64,000 bases of DNA, from positions 159,887 through 223,886 of the forward strand of contig JAIQEU010000005.1 in assembly GCA_020073665.1 (NCBI GenBank), read 5' to 3'. Source of the stretch: Terriglobia bacterium. GTDB taxonomy: Bacteria > Acidobacteriota > Terriglobia > Terriglobales > Acidobacteriaceae. The notes below the pieces were generated by a model. It searched no databases. It worked only from the letters and a program-made list of their open reading frames with translations, and was not told where the DNA came from. This document shows positions 61,667 through 64,000 of this stretch, piece by piece (the stretch's first letter is position 1; each line of letters begins with the position of its first letter). The translations under genes and the position numbers were made by a program.

Positions 61667-62203
61667 TTAGTTGCCCGGCGGATTCGTGTTGCTAAACTGC
61701 ACTTCCACACTCATGGAGTCCAAATGCGGCTTCCCCGGCTCTTCGAAATGGTACTGCTTTACTTCGATGCTGCAATAAAACTTCTCTACTTTGATCACGC
61801 GCTTGGCGCGCACCGGCACGACCGCATAAGGACTGGGGTCAAGCATGGCAACATTGCCCTTGAGTCCGGTGTTCAGGTACGCGTCCCGGTACGGGAGCAG
61901 CAGGTTTCCATAAAGCTTGCGATGCAAATCGACCAGACTCACCCGCCACGACAAGATGCTGGGGTCCTCCTGACCCACTCTGACCGGGGCCAGCGAAAGC
62001 ATGAAGTGGACGTCCCCAGTCGAGTCCTGGATGCGAGCTTCATAGCTCGGTTGCTTGGTGCCTAGGTTCACCTGCAAAGTCTTCTCTGCGATCCGGGTCG
62101 AGCCCTTACGAAAGCTTTCAACATAAACCGGAGCCGGCGGGGACTGTGAGAACGCGGGTCCGACCAGTACCGCCAAAAGCAGCAGCCAACTTACAGGTTT
62201 CAT
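61667..62203 (-). CDS. Secreted protein of unknown function in the hopanoid operon
   Basis: 178 aa from ATG 62203, overlapping the hpnG stop by 4 nt (ATGA). Signal peptide MKPVSWLLLLAVLVGPAFS, then a beta-rich domain (VEVQFSNTN at the end; KVEKFYCSIEVKQYHFE) with a single Cys and no motif I recognise. Translational coupling to hpnG and 6-nt spacing to the dehydrogenases mean it is made with hopanoid enzymes. A role in periplasmic handling of hopanoids is speculation. Confidence 0.75.
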   Translation of the reverse strand: MKPVSWLLLLAVLVGPAFSQSPPAPVYVESFRKGSTRIAEKTLQVNLGTKQPSYEARIQDSTGDVHFMLSLAPVRVGQEDPSILSWRVSLVDLHRKLYGNLLLPYRDAYLNTGLKGNVAMLDPSPYAVVPVRAKRVIKVEKFYCSIEVKQYHFEEPGKPHLDSMSVEVQFSNTNPPGN

Positions 62204-62925
62204 TTCAAATCTCGACCCGACAAAGCTGGCAACACGGACTCTTGATTTTCCTGCAAAACACGCTTGTGCTGCTCCAGCGAGATGCCCAAGGATTGCGCCG
62301 CCCGCAGGCTGTCGTTCGCTAAGCGCCGAACCCCTCTCCAATGCCAGGGCCGGACGGCAATGTGAACCAGAAACTGGAGCGCGTGAAAGCGTCCATCGCT
62401 CCCGATGAAGCGCGCGATCGGAGGCAAGCGGGAATCGCTGGTGTCAGAAATCACCTTGCATGCCAGAAACTTCACTCCGTGCGCCTGCGCGGCACGGGCC
62501 ACGGCAGCAGCTTCCATGTCTACCGCGTGAGCTCCAAATGCTGTTGCAAAGCGTGCCTTCTGTTCGGCGTCGGCCACCGTTTCAAAACTGATCAGCACGC
62601 CCTCGCCGGTGCCGGAATCGGTACGGCTACCGTCGGTAGCATCGATGACATGCCGCGGGGTCAGGGTATGGCCAACCGGCAACGCCGGATCCAGCCCGCC
62701 GGCAAAACCTGCCGAGATCACTAACCCGGGAGCGTACAGGGCGATGATCGCTTCGGCAGCGCGTCGTGCCGCCTCCGCTCCCATGCCTCCGCAAACCAGC
62801 ACCATGCCTTCCTTCTCAAAAAACTTGAACCAGCGTCCGTCGTGTTCCCGTCGAGTCGTCGGCCAGTCCTTCACAAACGGCCAGACTTCACGTTCCAGGG
62901 CAGCCACGACCGCTACCTTAGGCAT
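62200..62925 (-). CDS. hpnG: Hopanoid-associated nucleoside phosphorylase/nucleosidase
   Basis: 241 aa from ATG 62925; ATG 62937 is an alternative. PNP/UDP-phosphorylase superfamily: VVAALEREVWPF at the N-terminus, VISAGFAGGLDPALPVG, VDMEAAAVARAA and the active-site Asp in VISDTSDSR. HpnG removes adenine from adenosylhopane to give ribosylhopane. The partner radical-SAM enzyme HpnH is not visible. Overlaps hpnA by 8 nt. Confidence 0.88.
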   Translation of the reverse strand: MPKVAVVAALEREVWPFVKDWPTTRREHDGRWFKFFEKEGMVLVCGGMGAEAARRAAEAIIALYAPGLVISAGFAGGLDPALPVGHTLTPRHVIDATDGSRTDSGTGEGVLISFETVADAEQKARFATAFGAHAVDMEAAAVARAAQAHGVKFLACKVISDTSDSRLPPIARFIGSDGRFHALQFLVHIAVRPWHWRGVRRLANDSLRAAQSLGISLEQHKRVLQENQESVLPALSGRDLK

Positions 62926-63910
62926 GGACGTACCCATGCACTTGAAACCACTCTACGGCGCGCCGCAAGGCATCGTCGACGGGACCCGCCTTCCACCCCA
63001 GTTCGCGCTCCGCTTTCGCTGAGGACACAAACATCTTCTTCCGCCCCATGCGTACCGCGTCAATGGTGGCGCGGGGCTCCCGGCCGAAAAGATGGCCGGT
63101 GACCATCTCGTCCACTACGCCCGTTGCCAAGGCCACCACGTATGGAACCCTGACCTTTGGCGAAGGCAGACCGCTGATTGCGGCCAGCTTGTCGAGAATC
63201 TGCTTCAAGGTCAGGTTCTCGCCACCCAGGATGTAACGTTCTCCACTTCTTCCTTTTTCGAAAGCCGCCGCATGACCAAGAGCACATTCTGTGACATCCA
63301 CCAGGTTCAAGCCGGTGTCTACGTATGCAGGAAACTTCTTCTTCAGAAAGTCCACAATAATCCGGCCCGTTGGCGTCGGCTTGATGTCCTGCTCACCCAC
63401 TGGAGTGGAGGGATTCACCACCACGACTTCCATTCCACTTTTTCCCGCTTCGAGAGCCACTTGTTCGGCCATAAACTTCGACCGCTTGTAATGGCCGATC
63501 ATGCTTTCCAGCGAAACCGGCGAATTTTCATCCGCGGGACGTCCATTCGAGGTAAAGCCCATCGTGGCCACGCTCGAGGTATAAACCACCCGGCGGACCC
63601 GGTTCTTGCGCGCCGCGTCCAGGATGGCGCGAGTGCCCTCGACATTAGAGCGGTACATCTGGTCGGGATCACGTATCCACAGCCGGTAATCGGCGGCCAC
63701 GTGAAATAGCACATCGCAGCCCGACATCAACTTCTCCAGCGAGCCCGGGTCGCGCAGGTCACCAATCACCCGCTCCGCTTTGAGGCCCTGAATGTTTTTC
63801 GGATCGCTGGTGGAGCGGACCAGTAATCGCAGCTCGGCACCCTGGTCGGCCAGAACCCGGGCTACGTGGCTGCCGACAAATCCCGTTGCGCCTGTAACGA
63901 AGGCTTTCAT
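62918..63910 (-). CDS. hpnA: Hopanoid-associated NAD-dependent sugar epimerase
   Basis: 330 aa. Extended SDR with cofactor motif TGATGFVGSHVAR (6-18), FHVAADYRLW, the SSVATMG serine region and catalytic YKRSK. The FHVAADYRLWIRDP signature and the VNPSTPVGEQDIKPTPTGRIIVDF stretch are typical of HpnA. Its exact reaction is unproven in the family. Linked to hpnG by overlap, and 24 nt downstream of another partial minus-strand gene. Confidence 0.92.
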   Translation of the reverse strand: MKAFVTGATGFVGSHVARVLADQGAELRLLVRSTSDPKNIQGLKAERVIGDLRDPGSLEKLMSGCDVLFHVAADYRLWIRDPDQMYRSNVEGTRAILDAARKNRVRRVVYTSSVATMGFTSNGRPADENSPVSLESMIGHYKRSKFMAEQVALEAGKSGMEVVVVNPSTPVGEQDIKPTPTGRIIVDFLKKKFPAYVDTGLNLVDVTECALGHAAAFEKGRSGERYILGGENLTLKQILDKLAAISGLPSPKVRVPYVVALATGVVDEMVTGHLFGREPRATIDAVRMGRKKMFVSSAKAERELGWKAGPVDDALRRAVEWFQVHGYVHA

Positions 63911-63934
63911 AGAAAGCTGTCAGCTCTCAGCCAT

Positions 63935-64000
63935 CAGCTTTCAGGATATCCAACGCGGTAGCCTGCCTCGGCGTCAACCGCCGCATCCAGCAAGGCTGAC
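63935..64000 (-). CDS. C-terminal 21 codons of an unidentified gene cut by the right edge
   Basis: Minus-strand frame ending DAEAGYRVGYPES then TGA. It stops 24 nt before hpnA in the same direction, consistent with an upstream operon member. Too short to identify; the final codons overlap an AGCT-type repeat. Confidence 0.35.

Overview
The window is a GC-rich bacterial chromosome segment with no phage, transposase or CRISPR signal. The gene content suggests an Acidobacteriota member (Terriglobia/Koribacter-like): squalene/hopanoid genes hpnA-G-C-D-E, a DUF5916-type outer-membrane protein, a PEP-CTERM-tailed protein, Tad-pilus components, an envelope secretin, and many short palindromic intergenic repeats. 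This is inference from gene content and style; no rRNA is present to confirm it.

Layout. 0-12 kb is envelope biology: a subtilisin-like protease with IPT/TIG repeats that runs off the left edge, a TPR-secretin, a DsbA-like oxidoreductase, nadE, a DUF5916 protein, and two secreted proteins of unknown role. 12-23 kb is mixed metabolism and transport: a GHMP kinase, a PLP decarboxylase, a GAF-TM-TonB_C fusion, an orphan nuoB, an MDR oxidoreductase, an EamA transporter, an OsmC-like protein, a CDF metal exporter with three C-terminal dimerisation-like domains, a PpiC isomerase and an SDR epimerase. 23-29 kb holds an ECF sigma/anti-sigma pair, menG-aroB (quinone and shikimate pathways), nadB and a TerC transporter. 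29-35 kb has two M28 peptidases, tatC-tatA and a CtpA protease. 35-43 kb carries tadV-tadE-tadE-tadG, an AMIN protein, a PEP-CTERM-like protein, a YbaK deacylase, a TPR protein, tRNA-Ala(CGC) and ribA.

43.6-55.9 kb is the most interesting block. It is an unbroken run of twelve minus-strand genes headed by a TetR repressor with two palindromes at its promoter. In transcription order: TetR, crotonase, aldehyde dehydrogenase, BoxB/PaaA-like diiron oxygenase, CoA-transferase beta, dienoyl-CoA-hydratase-like crotonase, CoA-transferase alpha, rhodanese, then HcrC-HcrA-HcrB-like subunits of a 4-hydroxybenzoyl-CoA-reductase-type molybdoenzyme, and an ACMSD-type amidohydrolase. It mixes enzyme types from the anaerobic reductive and the aerobic epoxide routes of aromatic-CoA breakdown, but has no CoA ligase, BoxA or BoxC. 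It may be a hybrid or undescribed aryl-CoA pathway.

56-64 kb is a hopanoid operon: hpnA, hpnG, a secreted orphan protein, two zinc dehydrogenases, then hpnC, hpnD and hpnE, which convert farnesyl diphosphate to squalene. The dehydrogenases and the orphan are not standard hopanoid genes.

A pattern cuts across the window. At least ten genes have a -10-like hexamer ending 6-8 nt before the start codon, usually with no Shine-Dalgarno sequence, which suggests leaderless transcription.
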